DNA of 64,000 nucleotides from Magnolia sinica (GCF_029962835.1 NC_080577.1:1054001-1118000); one strand, 5' to 3'; shown: positions 49,330 to 61,217, counted from the first letter of the stretch. Numbers and translations: made by a program. The notes: generated from the sequence alone by a model not told the origin.

Positions 49330-50345
49330 GCTTAGGAAAGGAAGCGGTTGAGTGCGGCTACTCGTCCGGTCAACCTTTGTATGTCTTTGATTATTTTCAG
49401 AGATTCCATATTGAGCAGTGCCTTGATCTTCTCGGGATTTACCTCAATCCCTCGTTGGCTAACCAGGAATCCGAGGAACTTTTTCGAGCTCACGCCAAAG
49501 GCACACTTGCTTAGATTCAACTTCATTTGGAACTTGCATAAGATCAGGAACATTTCTTTTAGGTCGGCCGCGTGTATACTTTTGACGAGCATGTCGTTAA
49601 TGTATACTTCCATGGTTCGGCCGATTTGCCAAGCAAATATTTTGTTTACTAATCTTTGATAAGTTGCCCCAGCATTTTTCAAACCAAATGGCATCACTCG
49701 GTAACAATAAAGACCTTTATCAGTGACAAAGGTGGTCTTAGATTTATTAGATTGATTCATTACAATTTGATTGTATTCTGAATAAGCATCCATAAAACTA
49801 AGAAGTTCGTACCCCGCAGTACTGTCCACTAACTAATCGATCCTTAGAAGAAAGAAATTGTCCTTTGGGCAGGCTTTGTTTAGGTCGATATAGTTAAAAC
49901 AGACTCGCCATTTCCCATGGACTTTCTTCACAAGTACGACATTAGCTACCCACTCTAGGTAGTATATCTCTTCTATGAATTTGGCCTTGAGGAGCTTGCT
50001 GACCTCATCTTCAAAAATAGAGTACCTTTCAGGGCCGAGCGGGCGTCACTTCTGTCGAATCGGCCGGTGGGTCGGATCGATGTTAAGTCGGTGAGTCATT
50101 ACTGAAGGGTCGATTCCTGGCATGTCTTCATGGCTCCATACAAATACATCAGCATATCGTCGGAGGAGGGCTATCAAATTGTCTTTCAGAGGAGATCGCA
50201 AAGACGAGCCAACTTGCACTGTTTTATAGTCATCTGTCTCGACCAAAGGTATAGAGATAAGATCTTCCACCGGTTGTCCACGTTCGTGGGTTTCGACCCG
50301 AGGATCCAGTGACTCGATTATGGATATCTCGGCTGGAGCTTTCAC
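49330..50345 (-). pseudogene. reverse transcriptase of the Tat element
   Basis: Family blocks in order: 'RRYADVFVWSHEDMPGID', a stop, 'KVHGKWRVCFNYIDLNKACP', 'LLSFMDAYSEYNQI', 'MPFGLKNAGATYQRLVNKIF' and 'VYINDMLVKS'. The catalytic YxDD box reads YIND (49604-49593), so one metal-binding Asp is lost. In-frame stops near 50045 and 49830 also break it. Confidence 0.85.
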
Positions 50346-50640
50346 GGCTATCGCGTAACAACGTCTTGTGTCTTTCTAATCTCCTTTGACAACTCCTGCT
50401 CCCGACTCAGTCAAAAATTTCATGGAGCGGTGGTATGTAGATACCACCGCTTGGAGGAGATTCAAAGAAGGTCGGCCGAGGATAGCATTGTAAACGGACG
50501 ACTGATCGACTATCAGGAAGTCGACCATCACTGTTGCCTGATGCGGAGGGTTCCGGCTGTAAGTGGCAATGAAATGATTCCCTCTGGGAGTGTCTGTCCT
50601 CCTGAGAATCCGATTAATGGGGTATGAACTGGCCGTAATG

Positions 50641-52875
50641 TGTTGAGGGTCAAATATTACATATTAGACCCCAGTTATTACCTGATTTTATGAGCATGAT
50701 ATCGTTTAAACATCTTATTTTAATCGTGTTTGTGTTGCAAGGTGGATTTACAAGCATGGACTGAAAAGAATGCTAAAGGCAAGGATTTAACACTTAAGAA
50801 GTATTAAGGCAAGGGACGGACTCTAGGGGACCGAGATCGAAGAGTTTACACGCCTGGGATTCGAGGAAATCCAATATTTCACGCTAAAGAGGCCTAAAAT
50901 TCGTCCAGAATGCAAGATTACAGGGTTCTCATCATCTGTTCGATTCAAAACTTCATACATGACCTGAGGACCATAAATTAACCGTACAAGTCGAATTTCA
51001 TCTATTCGATCCCAGTGGAAGTGGCCCAACGGACATATCAGCCCATAAACCATTGATTTTGGGCCCACCTGCTATCTGGATATGTTACAAAATTGGTCTC
51101 AACATGTTAAATGATCTGACAATACGGATGGACGGAGAGAATTTCTCACGAACATCTCCATAGGACCTCATGTACATCACCTGTGCACGATGCACAAGTG
51201 CACTAGCCGTGCACTGAATTTCTCAAAGTCAGTCCGCGCACGCTAACCAACTCCCTCTTCTCCAATTCAAAAGAGGACATGGCATCCTCACATAGTCCGC
51301 TGGTTCCGTGCAGTGGGGCCCACCCCTCATCAAAATGATCAATCTGGACCATCTATTGTGTACAGAGGAGGGGTATTAACCTCACCTAGGTGATTTTTGA
51401 CATCATGCAATCCATGGGAAAATCCTAACCGTTGAACGCAGGATGGATGGCGGAATAGAAGATCGTGTGGGCTACACCGATTTCGCTCCAAAACTGTCCA
51501 TTCCCAATGATTTTCCGAGGATACTTCAATGAACGGAGTGGATTGTCTACCTGACATCAATCAGTGGGCCACCAAACATCACAGCGCCGCTGTGTAGGCT
51601 CTGTTTCGCAACAGAGCCTGCAGAGGAATTTTTGTGGGCCACCATCATGCATCAACGGTCCGATCTGGACCGTCCGTTAGGAGCCCAAGGATACTCTCAT
51701 CCAAGCCTAGGTATCAAAAGTTCGAGATCAAAACCGATGGGATGATCTCAACCGTCTGATAGAGAATGATGGTAGCATAGAAAGTCTGGTGGGCCGCACC
51801 AAAACAGAGCAAAAATGGTCATTTTCGACTGGTTTTTCATGCACAATCTAATGAACGGACTGAATCTATCAAGTTACACCAAGCCTGGCCCCACCGAGAA
51901 ATCAGCATAAGGTAGGAGCTTTCTCCCGCTGCGAAAGGGAGTGCGTAACCTCTTACGCACTCCCAACCGACCTCCCTAGTGCTATAAAAGAAAAGGAAAA
52001 GGGAGAGAGGAGGATCATCTGTATCTGGAGCGTGGACGTGGAGCAGAGAAAGAGAGTTTGTTTCAGAGTATTTTAGAATTTTTATTTATTTTTGTTGTAA
52101 TTGCTGGTTTAGTTATTATGATTTTTGAGAGTTTTAGTCCAATCATGTTGGGCTAAACCTCTTAGCTAGGGCTAAGAGGTGAAGCTTGTGACGTGATGGG
52201 TAATACTTTACGGCTTTGATTCATGTTGAACTTGATATTGATGTTAGTTTGATTATAAGGAATTGCCTATAGTTTTTAATGGTTTGTTGTGACTTGCATT
52301 ACAATAGATCTGTAATGAGTTTAAGTAATTCCTTTTCACTATTCTAATTAAGCGGTTAGGTAGCCCTATTGTTCACCATCGCCCCTTGGACATGGTTGAG
52401 TGATGGAATCTGATCCCAACATTCATACATCTTCTGATTGGTTGTGGATTGGTTTAGTTCTATTGTTTACTTTGTCTCATGGGCATAGTTTTGTGATAGA
52501 ATCGACTCTAATTCTCATACCTTCATCTCCTTGAAAACTAGATCAAAGGAAGTTCAGATCGAGCTTTAGTGATATATCTTTCAACTGGATGAAGATGGGA
52601 CTCGAAGTCCAGTTGAGTTCATGAATCAAGCGTAGATCTCCCTGATCTATATAAGTGGATCCTCTGAATCCCTAGTTTCTCACATTTGAATTCTACAAGT
52701 TTTAGATTACTATTTCACCATTATTCACTCATATTCAGTTAATTTGGGTTTCATCTTTATCTAGTTCTAGTTCTGGTTACTTTTAGATTACGTACAGGTT
52801 TCAGTCCCTGTGGATTCGATCTCGGTCTCACCGAGTTTATTACTACATCACGACTCTATACTTGGGGAGTGAACA
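50641..52875 (+). mobile_element. solo LTR (2.24 kb) with TAATG target duplication
   Basis: Starts TGTTGAGGGTC and ends GGGGAGTGAACA; flanked by TAATG at 50636-50640 and 52876-52880. A TATA box lies at 51983. The right end ('gattcgatctcggtctcacc' and 'ctatacttgggg') is of a kind common in Athila-type gypsy LTRs. No internal coding region. Confidence 0.85.
51983..51990 (+). promoter_or_regulatory. TATA box of the 2.2-kb solo LTR
   Basis: TATAAAAG followed by a GA-rich leader ('gggagagaggaggatcat'), giving the plus orientation. Confidence 0.6.
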
Positions 52876-53149
52876 TAATGTTGATCGTTCAACACCCATT
52901 TTGTCGAACGCTTGAGTGAACAGCACGTCAGCAGACGATCCTGTGTCGATAAGTATGCGGAACACCCTACGATTCTTGATGGTGAGAGCGATGACCAATG
53001 CATCATCGTGGGGATGATAAATACCCGAGCATCTTCATCAGTGAATGAGATGCAGTATTTTTCTCTCTGTTTTTCTTTCGAAGTCCGAGCTATGATCAGG
53101 ATCTCAGACTCGGGTCAACTAATGCACCTGGCATGATTTTTCCGAGCAT

Positions 53150-54733
53150 TGTTTAAGTCGCCTCCGCCTCGGGGGCCACCAACGATAGTTCGGATTTCCT
53201 CCATGGGTCAGTTGTCACCCGGGCGTTCTTCTGCTATCCCAGTTCTTTCAACGTGTTCTCTGAGTTGGCCGTCTCGGATAAGCCTTTCGATCTCTTCTTT
53301 CAGATGAAAACAATCGCTTGTATTATGCCCATGATCGCAATGATAGTGGAAATACTTGTTCTTATTTCATCGGTTGGGATTGCTTCGAAGTTTGTTTGGC
53401 CAGTTCACGAATCCTTCAGCCTTAATCTCCATCAAAACCTGCTCTTGGGGTTTATTAAGCTAGGTGTATGTAGAAAACTTTCGATCAGGTCGCATACCCG
53501 ACTTGTGTTCATCGTGTGTTTGGTCATCCTTACGCTTCTTCCCTTCGGCCGAGTCAACTTCCTTTTTGGCTAACTCTTTGGCTGAAGCTTTTGCGTTTTG
53601 GGCAACCTCGCACATAATTTGCATTTCCTCGGCATCCGTGTACTTATCCGATCGAGTCATAAACTCGGCCAAGTCATAGGTGGATTTTTATCCATGGATG
53701 CCAGAAACAGTTTATCCCTGACGCCTTGCATAATTGAATTGAGTGTTGTCTCTTCTGAATGTTTCTGGACTTGAAGCGACTTAAAATTGAAACACTTGAT
53801 GTAGTCTTTCAGTAGCTCTCCTTCCTTCTGAACTATGTTGTTCAAATGTGCAGGGGGCTTCAACTTCTTTTTCCCACCAATGAAGTTGGTAAGGAACGCA
53901 TTAATGAGCTCCGCAAACGAGCTAATGAACTTTGGTTTCAGCTGTTTAAACCAAAGTCAAGCTACGTCGGCTAAGGTGAGGGAGAAAGCTCGGCACATCA
54001 TGGCATCTGAGGCATCATGCAATTTCATGTATGTTCAAAAGCATTCAATATGTTCAGTTGGGTCGGTTTTACCGGTGGAAGGTGTAATCTGTGGAAGATG
54101 AAACCGTTCCGATAGCCGAGCTTGCATTACTTCTTCCACAAACGGGGATGCCTTTGTTTCGAGCCTGTTTTGATGTGCATCCCGACTCTGCTTCATGTCC
54201 GCAATCTCTTCTCGTACTTCTTTCCTAAAATCCAGGAGGTCGGCTTTCCAGGGGTTGTCGCTTTTTTTTATTTCTTCAACCGGAGGCCGGCTGCGCCTCT
54301 GTCGATCTATCTCGTGTCGAAGATCAGTGGGGGGCAACACGACAGTCATGGAATGAACGGGCGCTAGCTCGGACGGACCATGGGGCTAACTTCGCTAAGG
54401 GACTGATCGCGGAGTAATAGGCTCAGGGTCGGCTACTTGTTGTGGGACGTTCGTTGTCTGACCATAGGGCTGAACTTGCTATCGATGTATCTGCTTCAAC
54501 ATTTATTTCATGACGTTTATGTCGAATTTGAGTTCCTGGACCTCTTTATCCAATCTCTCATTACCTCGGTTCCACTGGGTATTTCTTGTCGCAGCAGAGG
54601 CCGCCGGACGAGCAATGGAATCTCGGCGATTGTCAGGTTGATTCTGAGTTTCTTGGGCTATGCTCACACCCGGCGGTCCAGTGACAGCGGCTTCATTTGG
54701 CTCTTCTTGGACCGTTCTTCTAGTTATCACCAT
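53150..54733 (-). pseudogene. gag of the Tat element
   Basis: Starts 'MVITRRTVQEEPNEAAV'. The middle has a capsid-like region ('FHLPQITPSTGKTDPTEH', 'LWFKQLKPKFISSFAELI', 'NIVQKEGELLKDYIKCFNF') and the end a CCHC-like knuckle ('HYHCDHGHNTSDC', near 53295-53350). Several stops interrupt it. Gag would package the element's RNA. Confidence 0.8.
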
Positions 54734-54789
54734 TATAACGCGTTCACAGTTTCTGGGTAGAGCATGGAAAATGACTTTTTGTACAGATT

Positions 54790-54807
54790 TCCAACGACGG
54801 CGCCAAA
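54790..54807 (-). other. primer-binding site of the Tat element
   Basis: TTTGGCGCCGTCGTTGG begins right after the 5' LTR, a sequence typical of Tat/Athila elements that prime from a tRNA. Confidence 0.7.
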
Positions 54808-54808
54808 C

Positions 54809-55609
54809 TGTTGATGCAAAAAATTGTACTACACTCTTTAAACCTTCGAGTACCTGTACAGGAAGAAGACAAATGAGACCTTGGCTAAAGCAGGGAACCC
54901 TCCGATGCCAAAGTCAGGCTAGGAATCTAGGTCTTATAGTATTGAGGGGTTATGAGAGAGAGTTTTTTACGTACCTTTCACCCTTGGAGTCTCTCCAATT
55001 TATAGGAGATGAAGGATCCCACCGTACGGGGATTCTTTCCCAAATATCTCGGAGATTTGATTTAATTATAATTTGTTTACGGATGCTTCCTGATCTCGAG
55101 ATTTTCGGGGTCGAGAATCCTTTTACAAGATTTACAAGATGGTGTTTATACTTACACCGTCTCTTCCTTGCTCGGCTCGGCCTTAATCGATTCTAATGAA
55201 AGATGAGTCTAGGCTGGCTGTAAGGATAAACTTTTGCCTTCTGTCGGACGATATAGAGAGTCAGCCGTAACCGATACTCATTCTCACTCCGATAGCCGAC
55301 ACTACAACCGAACTACTATGACTCGGTTTTATGGTCGGTTAAGTGACTTCTAGCATTCGGGTCTTAATCGGCCTTTTTTTACGTTGCTGCCTCGTTAACT
55401 GAGTCAACTTTATGCGTCTTATATATTTTGTTTATCGCTCTTGACTCTTTAAGTCTCGGTCGGATTTCATTTCCTACAAATCTGAGTTAAGTCTCTCCTT
55501 TAGGCTTCGTCTTGTTTCAGTCTAACCCGTTGCCTCGGACGTTCTGGCAGTGTCAATAGAGTTGGTCCATTCCATAACCGGGTCTCCAGACTTGTCATAT
55601 TTTACCACA
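54809..55609 (-). repeat. 5' LTR of the Tat element
   Basis: On the minus strand TGTGGTAAAATATG...GCATCAACA. Its first bases differ from the other LTR (TGTGG versus TGTTGGGGG). Confidence 0.88.
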
Positions 55610-55864
55610 GAGAAAATCTCTATAAAAAACGAAACAATAAGAATTGAAGAAGGCCAGCCCCAACACGGTTGCAGTGTCGCGCATAGACTACATTAGATGT
55701 TTTAACGAATTTTCCAGGTTTCAACAATGTATAGTCTGATTCTTCGGGTTAGAACATCTACACAGTGATATTTTCTTGATGAGTGGCTGGGATATACCAT
55801 GCTCAACCCAATTTGGCTTGTTTGATTTTATGTAGAGGAACAGGGCATTGGTAGACCCCGCGAG

Positions 55865-56182
55865 CAGATCCAAATCTCAGGTGTACCACACCATAGTAAA
55901 CAGTTGTTATTGAAGGCCCACCATTAAAAACTTTCCAGAGCCCCCACTGTAATGATTATTTGCCATCCAAACAGTTGACAAAGTCACACGGACCTGGATG
56001 ATGTACAAACACAAATATCAGCTTGATCGAAAACTTTTGTGGCCCCCAAGAAGTTTTAATGGTGGGCGTTGAATCACTGCTGTTTCTTGTGGTGTGGCCA
56101 CCTGAGATTTAGATCTGATTCATTCTGGAGTTCAAATCATAAAATGAGCCGACAAAACTGATGGACGGTGTGGATATCCCTC
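55865..56182. repeat. fold-back repeat family I copy in SDR intron 2
   Basis: 'gcagatccaaatctcaggtg' at the left and 'gatggacggtgtggatatcc' at the right with the usual core. The left arm's outermost part is missing. Confidence 0.6.
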
Positions 56183-56768
56183 TCGGAACCACCGAGCTCC
56201 CTGAGCTCCTCCATCCACCAAAGCAGACTATCATGTAGAGGTGCATGTGGGCGTAGGGAAATTCAAAAAATAAAAAAAAAAAAAAAAACCTAGTAAAATC
56301 TCCCTTAAGTACAATGGACGAAGAATATCCAGTGCATTGCATCGGCACGTTAATTAGTGACCTGACACGTGTTCAGTGGGCAATGAATCCAGACTGTCCA
56401 TCAAGGGGGCCTGGGAACCATTTGAAATCACCCCGAACAGAGTGGGAAATCCAGTATTAACCATTTTCTCTATCAGCTTAAGGCCACCTTTGGTATGGCC
56501 AGGTAATCTTTTCATCGTAATTTTTAACCACGGTCCACTTCAGAGAGTACATATTAGATGGACGGTTTAGATGGTCCACTGTGGATATGACACATTTTAA
56601 GAGGCTGTTAATGCAGTTTTATCTCATTTCTATACAATGATGAAACCAAAAGTGGAAAATACAGTCATTGAAGAGATTAATTCTCACTCATGATTCCTTG
56701 TATCCAAACTAGCTCAAGAGGAGAAAATGTTTTACTTGCATTAGAGAGAGAGGTTCATCAGCACAAAC

Positions 56769-56936
56769 CTTAGTGCTGTGAGGGTCGTGTTGCATGGGGT
56801 TAGCGAGGTGAAAAACATACTCGCAACCGCGGATTGCCTATTCATACTCATCTGCATCATAGATGTCGGCTCTGAATAGCTTCAGTCGACTATCTGCATT
56901 AGGAAGGCCCTTAAGAAGCTGTCTTTGAGTGGTTCT
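56769..56936 (-). pseudogene. exon 2 of the SDR pseudogene
   Basis: Acceptor 'attgcag' before 56936, donor GTTTGT after 56769. Reads 'LKGLPNADSRLKLFRADIYD', then 'ADEYE', a TAG at 56840-56838, then 'AIRGCEYVFHLANPMQHD'. Its first bases fit exon 1 only with a frameshift. Confidence 0.85.
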
Positions 56937-56993
56937 CTGCAATTCAGCAAACCAACGTATGAGAGTGTGTTTTGCATGTGTGCGTCTGTGTGC

Positions 56994-56999
<6 letters not shown>

Positions 57000-57046
<47 letters not shown>
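57000..57046. repeat. (GA)n microsatellite at the SDR exon 1 donor
   Basis: A GA run with one GG interruption; on the minus strand it is the CT-rich start of intron 1. Confidence 0.9.
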
Positions 57047-57047
57047 C

Positions 57048-57859
57048 CCGGGTTCCTTAGAGTTGCATGGACGGTATGTCCTTTGTCGAGGAGCTTCTTA
57101 ACAAGCCAAGAACCGATGTAGCCGAGGTCGAGCATCGTCTTCCTTAAGATGATAATTATTCCGAATCCATGGAACTTCTCTGAACTCCTCATAGAGACTT
57201 CTTGAATCCATGAGGAAAGAAAGCAGAAAATATGAATAAATTCTAATAAATTCAAAATTGATTAATGAATGAATAAAAACGAGTTCACAACCCTTTAAAT
57301 AGGAGTACCAACCAATGGAAAAGATATCAGAATTAAACTACAACTAAAACTCCTAGAATTCGTAACTTACTATAAATAGTAAACTTACTATTTATAAATG
57401 GCCGTGATACTAGTGCAAAAGGTTTTCGGCCAAAAATAGTAAGTGTCCTATTTGGCTTCACCAAACTGTTCTCCTAATTATTCTAAGCTTTGTTCACGTT
57501 TGGCGCAACTCCTAGAGCCCTGATGGATGAAGAGTTATAATCAAACTAAAACTTACTATTTATAGTAAAAACAAAATTAAAATAGGAAAACGACCGTCGA
57601 TCTAGGGGTTGTTCACAATTCCGGGTTGCGCAACCTGACATAGCGGGGTTGGTTGACTAAAGTAGCTCGTTCTACTTCAAAATCATATATTTTATGTCAG
57701 AAAACTCATTCCGGATTGCGAGATACGCCCGATCTAAGGTCCGACTGTCCGGATCACTTTTGTCATCGACCAAGCCTTTTCTGATCCATCTTGGCCGTGA
57801 AACTGTCCATGACCCGCTCTCCATTATCCTATGACACATACCTTTGCCTTCTTCTCCAT
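57048..57859 (-). pseudogene. exon 1 of the SDR pseudogene, split by an LTR-like repeat
   Basis: 57859-57827 encodes MEKKAKVCVIG, and 57122-57048 resumes at GYIGSWLVKKLLDKGHTVHA. The break falls within the GGxGYIG NADP-binding motif. The intervening 57123-57823 is a copy of the repeat at 108-793. Confidence 0.85.
57123..57823 (-). repeat. LTR-like repeat, copy 2, inside SDR exon 1
   Basis: Begins (minus) TGGAGAGCGGGTC and ends CTCGACCTCG; the outer bases differ slightly from copy 1. No clear target duplication. Confidence 0.65.
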
Positions 57860-59115
57860 TGAAACTTTCAAGTTGTAGGTTTACATTGTTCTAAAACAAA
57901 CATCAACCACCTTTATGTGGAAGCTTTGGACCTTCTATCATCGTTGATCCCAAACCAATATTTCCTTTTTAAATTTCAAGGAGCCCTTGATCATGTCACT
58001 CCCTCATTATCCCATTATCCTAACAATCGTGGACCAGTAATAATGCTCTGCTACACCTTATGTATTTAAAATTCAATACAACTTGGTCTTCACATGTGGA
58101 AACCCCAATTATTTGTCTGAAACATAGTTTGCAAAACAGGCAAGTTGACCCACAGCTCCCCATCAGTGACGTAATCACTGGGTGGGGAGAATCAGGAATA
58201 CAGAGGACTCGGGCCTGGTTTCCTGAACCCAATTGAGTAAAAAGGGGTCAGGCGAGCCTTCTGGGGGAGATCTGAAACTTTTTATATAAATTGATTAAAT
58301 TTTATTTTATATAAAAATTAGCGAAAAATCTTTTTTTTTTTTTACCTGCCCGGGATTAACCTATACCCACGACCGAGTCCCAGGTCGACCCGGAACTGGT
58401 CACTCACTGAGTCCCAAGCCAATTCTTGGTTGGCAAACTATGGTCTGGATCATCAGCTGGGTCCAGCTATCCTTTATGAAAAAAAAAAAAACAACGAAGA
58501 AGAAGAAGAAGAAGAAGAAGAAGATAATAATAAAAAATAAAATGGCCTGTTGGAGCTAACCATTTCTATCGTTTGTCTTTTGTCATGTAGCATTTTCTGT
58601 GAGTATTGATCTTTTTATTTTTACCTTTTCGAGACAGAAATCAGGAGCATCTTATCCAAATGATTCTTTAAAGAGTAAATGTAATAGTAGGCGTGGTCTA
58701 CAAGGAATACTTTAGATAAACGCAGAGAACCCGTTTTGGCGAACAGGATCCGGAATGTCCATTTTTTGCAAGGCCACCGACAGATGAATAGGATTCTCTG
58801 ATTGATGTGATTGGAGTGTCCATGTGCTTAGAAGCACATGTGATGTCCGTACAATTGATAAAGTGGACCCACGTACTGTGAATTTGTCCCCGCCAAAGTG
58901 CGGATCGTTTTTGTTGAAAGCACATGAAATCCAGTGCCCGTCGATTCTCACTGGTACACCTCATTTTCAATGCCTCCAGCTAAGATACGCCGGATTCCTA
59001 TCTCTAGGATGAAATTATCCCTAAACATCCTTGCGCCTGACAGGTAATGTTGATGGGAGAGATGTCTAATTCAAGTATTTGATCTACACCGTCTTTTACA
59101 ATATATAACCCAAAT
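57860..59115. other. upstream of the SDR pseudogene; no gene seen
   Basis: Would hold the promoter of the SDR gene. No clear TATA box was identified. A (GAA)n run lies at about 58497-58526. Confidence 0.4.
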
Positions 59116-59118
59116 TTG

Positions 59119-59119
<1 letters not shown>

Positions 59120-59193
<74 letters not shown>
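59120..59193. repeat. (TA)n(GA)n compound microsatellite
   Basis: TA run to about 59152, then GA run. It abuts the left end of fold-back element A. Confidence 0.9.
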
Positions 59194-59194
<1 letters not shown>

Positions 59195-59195
<1 letters not shown>

Positions 59196-61139
59196 TGCTC
59201 ACACACAACTAGTTGGACCGTCCAACTAGTTGTCTCAATTAACGCTAAAGAAACTTTAAAGCGGAAAATAAGTTACTGGCTTACTGGCTTGGGATGGCTC
59301 CGCCACCGTGTTCATGTAAAATCCACCACAGCCATTAGCTAAGTTACCCAATGCTACAACCAGGGCTCTTAAATCAGCCCCATCAGTGGTTCAGATATAC
59401 CACACGAATAAAAAACAATCTACAAAGAATGCTTACCTTGAAAACTGTTTCCCTTGGTATGGCCCCACTATAATCATCTATGAGACTTCATTTTAGTCAT
59501 CAGGCCTAGAATCTGGTGTGGAATCCAATGGTTGGAATGGATTTCACATGCTCATCATGGTGAGCCCGATAACAATCAATGGTGGACGTCTCTCCCAACT
59601 GTTTCTATTAATATGGCCCACCTGGATTACATATTAGCCTGATTTTTGTGGCTCTGTACCCTGCACAGGATTACACATCCAATGATCGGAGTAGATTTGG
59701 TGGTACGCATCACAAGGCCCTGTGCAAATATAAAGGGTGGACCTTTTGGACGGTTGGTTCCCAATAACACCCGACATTCCCGAGATTGGTGGGGGAGTGG
59801 ATCAGTGTTACCTGGTAACAAAGCAGTGGGGTGCTTAACTGACCGTTGGGCCCACTTCCATGTATGCGCTGTATATCCGCACCACCCAACAGTTTTTACA
59901 CATCATTCCAGTGTATGATCTTACAAATGTTTTGTAGGCATTGAATACAGACCATTAAAAGAGTAGACATTGAATACCGACCATTAAAAACTTCCCAGGC
60001 TTATCGTAATGTTTTGTAGGCCCACCATGACATATGTGTTGTATCCACACCGTTCATGAATTTGGAGAGATCATTTTATGGCATGACACAAGAATGAGAA
60101 AGATCCAAAGCTCAAGTGCACCCCACCACATAAAACATTGGGAATTGAATGCCTACCCTTGAAAACATCTCGAGGTTACAAAAGTTTTCGATGAAGCTTA
60201 TATTTGTGTTTTCCCTTATTTAATTGTCTGTTTTAACTTATAAATAGGTTGGATCTCAAATAGACATCATGGTAGGCCCTGTAAAGGTTTCAACAGTGGC
60301 CGTCATTGTTCCCACTGTTTTCTGTAGCGGGGTTTACGTGAGCTTTGGATCTGTATCATTCTTTGATTCATGCCTTAAAATGATCTCTCCAACTGAATGA
60401 ACGGTGTGGATACAACACATACATCATAGTGGGGCTCACAGAATGTGGTGAGATTACTTCAGCAGCTAATCCGCGACCGCCAACATTACAGCATTAACTA
60501 CCGCCTCAAATTACGCCTAACAGTAGTGTGTTGGAAACAGATACAACATGAAATCCCACCCCTGATTTTATTTTTTTTATAGGCCTAACCTGCACATGAG
60601 ATCCTCTCGGACCATTAGATGTATAATCAAGTAATAGGCCTAGTACCAATAAATCAGGCTAACCCGTGATTCAGATGGGCCACACCAATGAGAATAACTA
60701 AGAGAGAGACATCCACCCTTAATTTTTACAAGGCCATCACGACAAAACTGTGAAATCTATTCCAACCAGATGTCACACCAAAAGTAAGCCTAGGTCCCAA
60801 AAATTAGGTTCATATGGGATTCATGTGAGCCACACCAAGTGAAACTGTTTGGAGGGTGAATCTTTACATGTACATTGATTCCAACCGTGTGGTCCTATTG
60901 AACTGGGGATGGAGATAAATTTTGAGACATCCATCTAACATGGAGTGACATACGTGATGGTTGGATTTGATTTTACATTAACACCATGATGGGCCCACCT
61001 AAGCCATGGCTGCTTTTCCATGCTGAAATGAAATTAATATGTAATGGAAGCATTTACTTTCATTAATTAAGATTTTTTTTTCATTAAATGCATAGCTAGT
61101 TGGACGAAAATGTAAATGTCCAACTAGTTGTGTGTTAGC

Positions 61140-61141
<2 letters not shown>
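59195..61141. mobile_element. large fold-back element A (family II), about 1.95 kb
   Basis: Ends are inverted: left 'atgctcacacacaactagtt', right (inverted) 'atgctaacacacaactagtt'. Next to each end sits a hairpin made of 'aactagttggac' and its complement. Both arms carry long inverted segments ('gtgaaatcca', 'ggtggacgtctctcc' and complements). A family I copy sits at the centre. No coding sequence. Confidence 0.65.
60010..60437. repeat. fold-back repeat family I copy at the centre of element A
   Basis: The clearest copy: 'tatgtgttgtatccacaccg' opposed by 'cggtgtggatacaacacata', and 'ggagagatcattttatggca' by 'gccttaaaatgatctctcca'. The arms are inverted over more than 100 bases. Confidence 0.75.

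Positions 61142-61210
<69 letters not shown>
61142..61210. repeat. (TA)n microsatellite
   Basis: TA run directly after the right end of element A. Confidence 0.95.

Positions 61211-61217
<7 letters not shown>

Larger units (their letters stand above)
50400..53140 (-). pseudogene. aspartic protease of the Tat element, split by a solo LTR
   Basis: Upstream part 53140-52876 has '[12 protein letters not shown]' and the active site DTGSSAD (52947-52926). Downstream part (50640 down) has 'RPVHTPLIGFSGG' and 'VYNAILGRPSLNLL'. The 2.2-kb solo LTR separates them just after the active site block. Confidence 0.8.
36183..55609 (-). mobile_element. Tat-lineage Ty3/gypsy LTR retrotransposon with nested insertions
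   Basis: LTRs of about 0.8 kb at 36183-36987 and 54809-55609 are closely similar. The minus-strand order is LTR, primer site, gag, protease, RT, RNase H, integrase, an opposite-strand extra gene, polypurine tract, LTR. That layout, the TTTGGCGCC primer site and the zinc knuckle type point to the Tat branch. Two later insertions split it: a solo LTR in protease (50641-52875) and a Tekay-like element in integrase (40561-47448). Frames are broken by stops throughout. I could not find the 5-bp duplication (attac and gagaa flanks). Confidence 0.88.
32399..57859 (-). pseudogene. DFR/anthocyanidin-reductase-like SDR gene, disrupted
   Basis: Five exons in order on the minus strand: 57859-57827 plus 57122-57048 (split exon 1), 56936-56769, 36165-35954, 33775-33396, 32540-32399. 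The family (extended SDR) uses NADPH to reduce a keto group of flavonoid or related substrates in the cytosol; which substrate cannot be told. Family marks: 'GYIGSWLVKKLLDKGHTVHA', 'EYVFHLANPM', 'VKRLIYTASV', 'LEVVSLACGLVGG', 'LLGSVPIIHIDDVCDAHVF', and C-terminus 'LEDNLECAKKMGFMK'. Lesions: a 0.7-kb repeat within the NADP-binding Gly motif, a probable frameshift at the start of exon 2, TAG at 56840-56838, a one-base loss near 36130, Lys to Glu in YxxxK (exon 4), and a 19.4-kb retrotransposon in intron 2. Exons 4 and 5 are otherwise open and join in phase. An anthocyanidin reductase or a related reductase are both possible. Confidence 0.88.

Noticed and set aside
54790..54807. tRNA gene near the primer-binding site
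   Set aside because: Only the short complement to a tRNA 3' end is present; no cloverleaf.
36178..55614. 5-bp target duplication for the Tat element
   Set aside because: Flanks attac and gagaa do not match. The element is supported by its LTRs, primer site and gene order instead.
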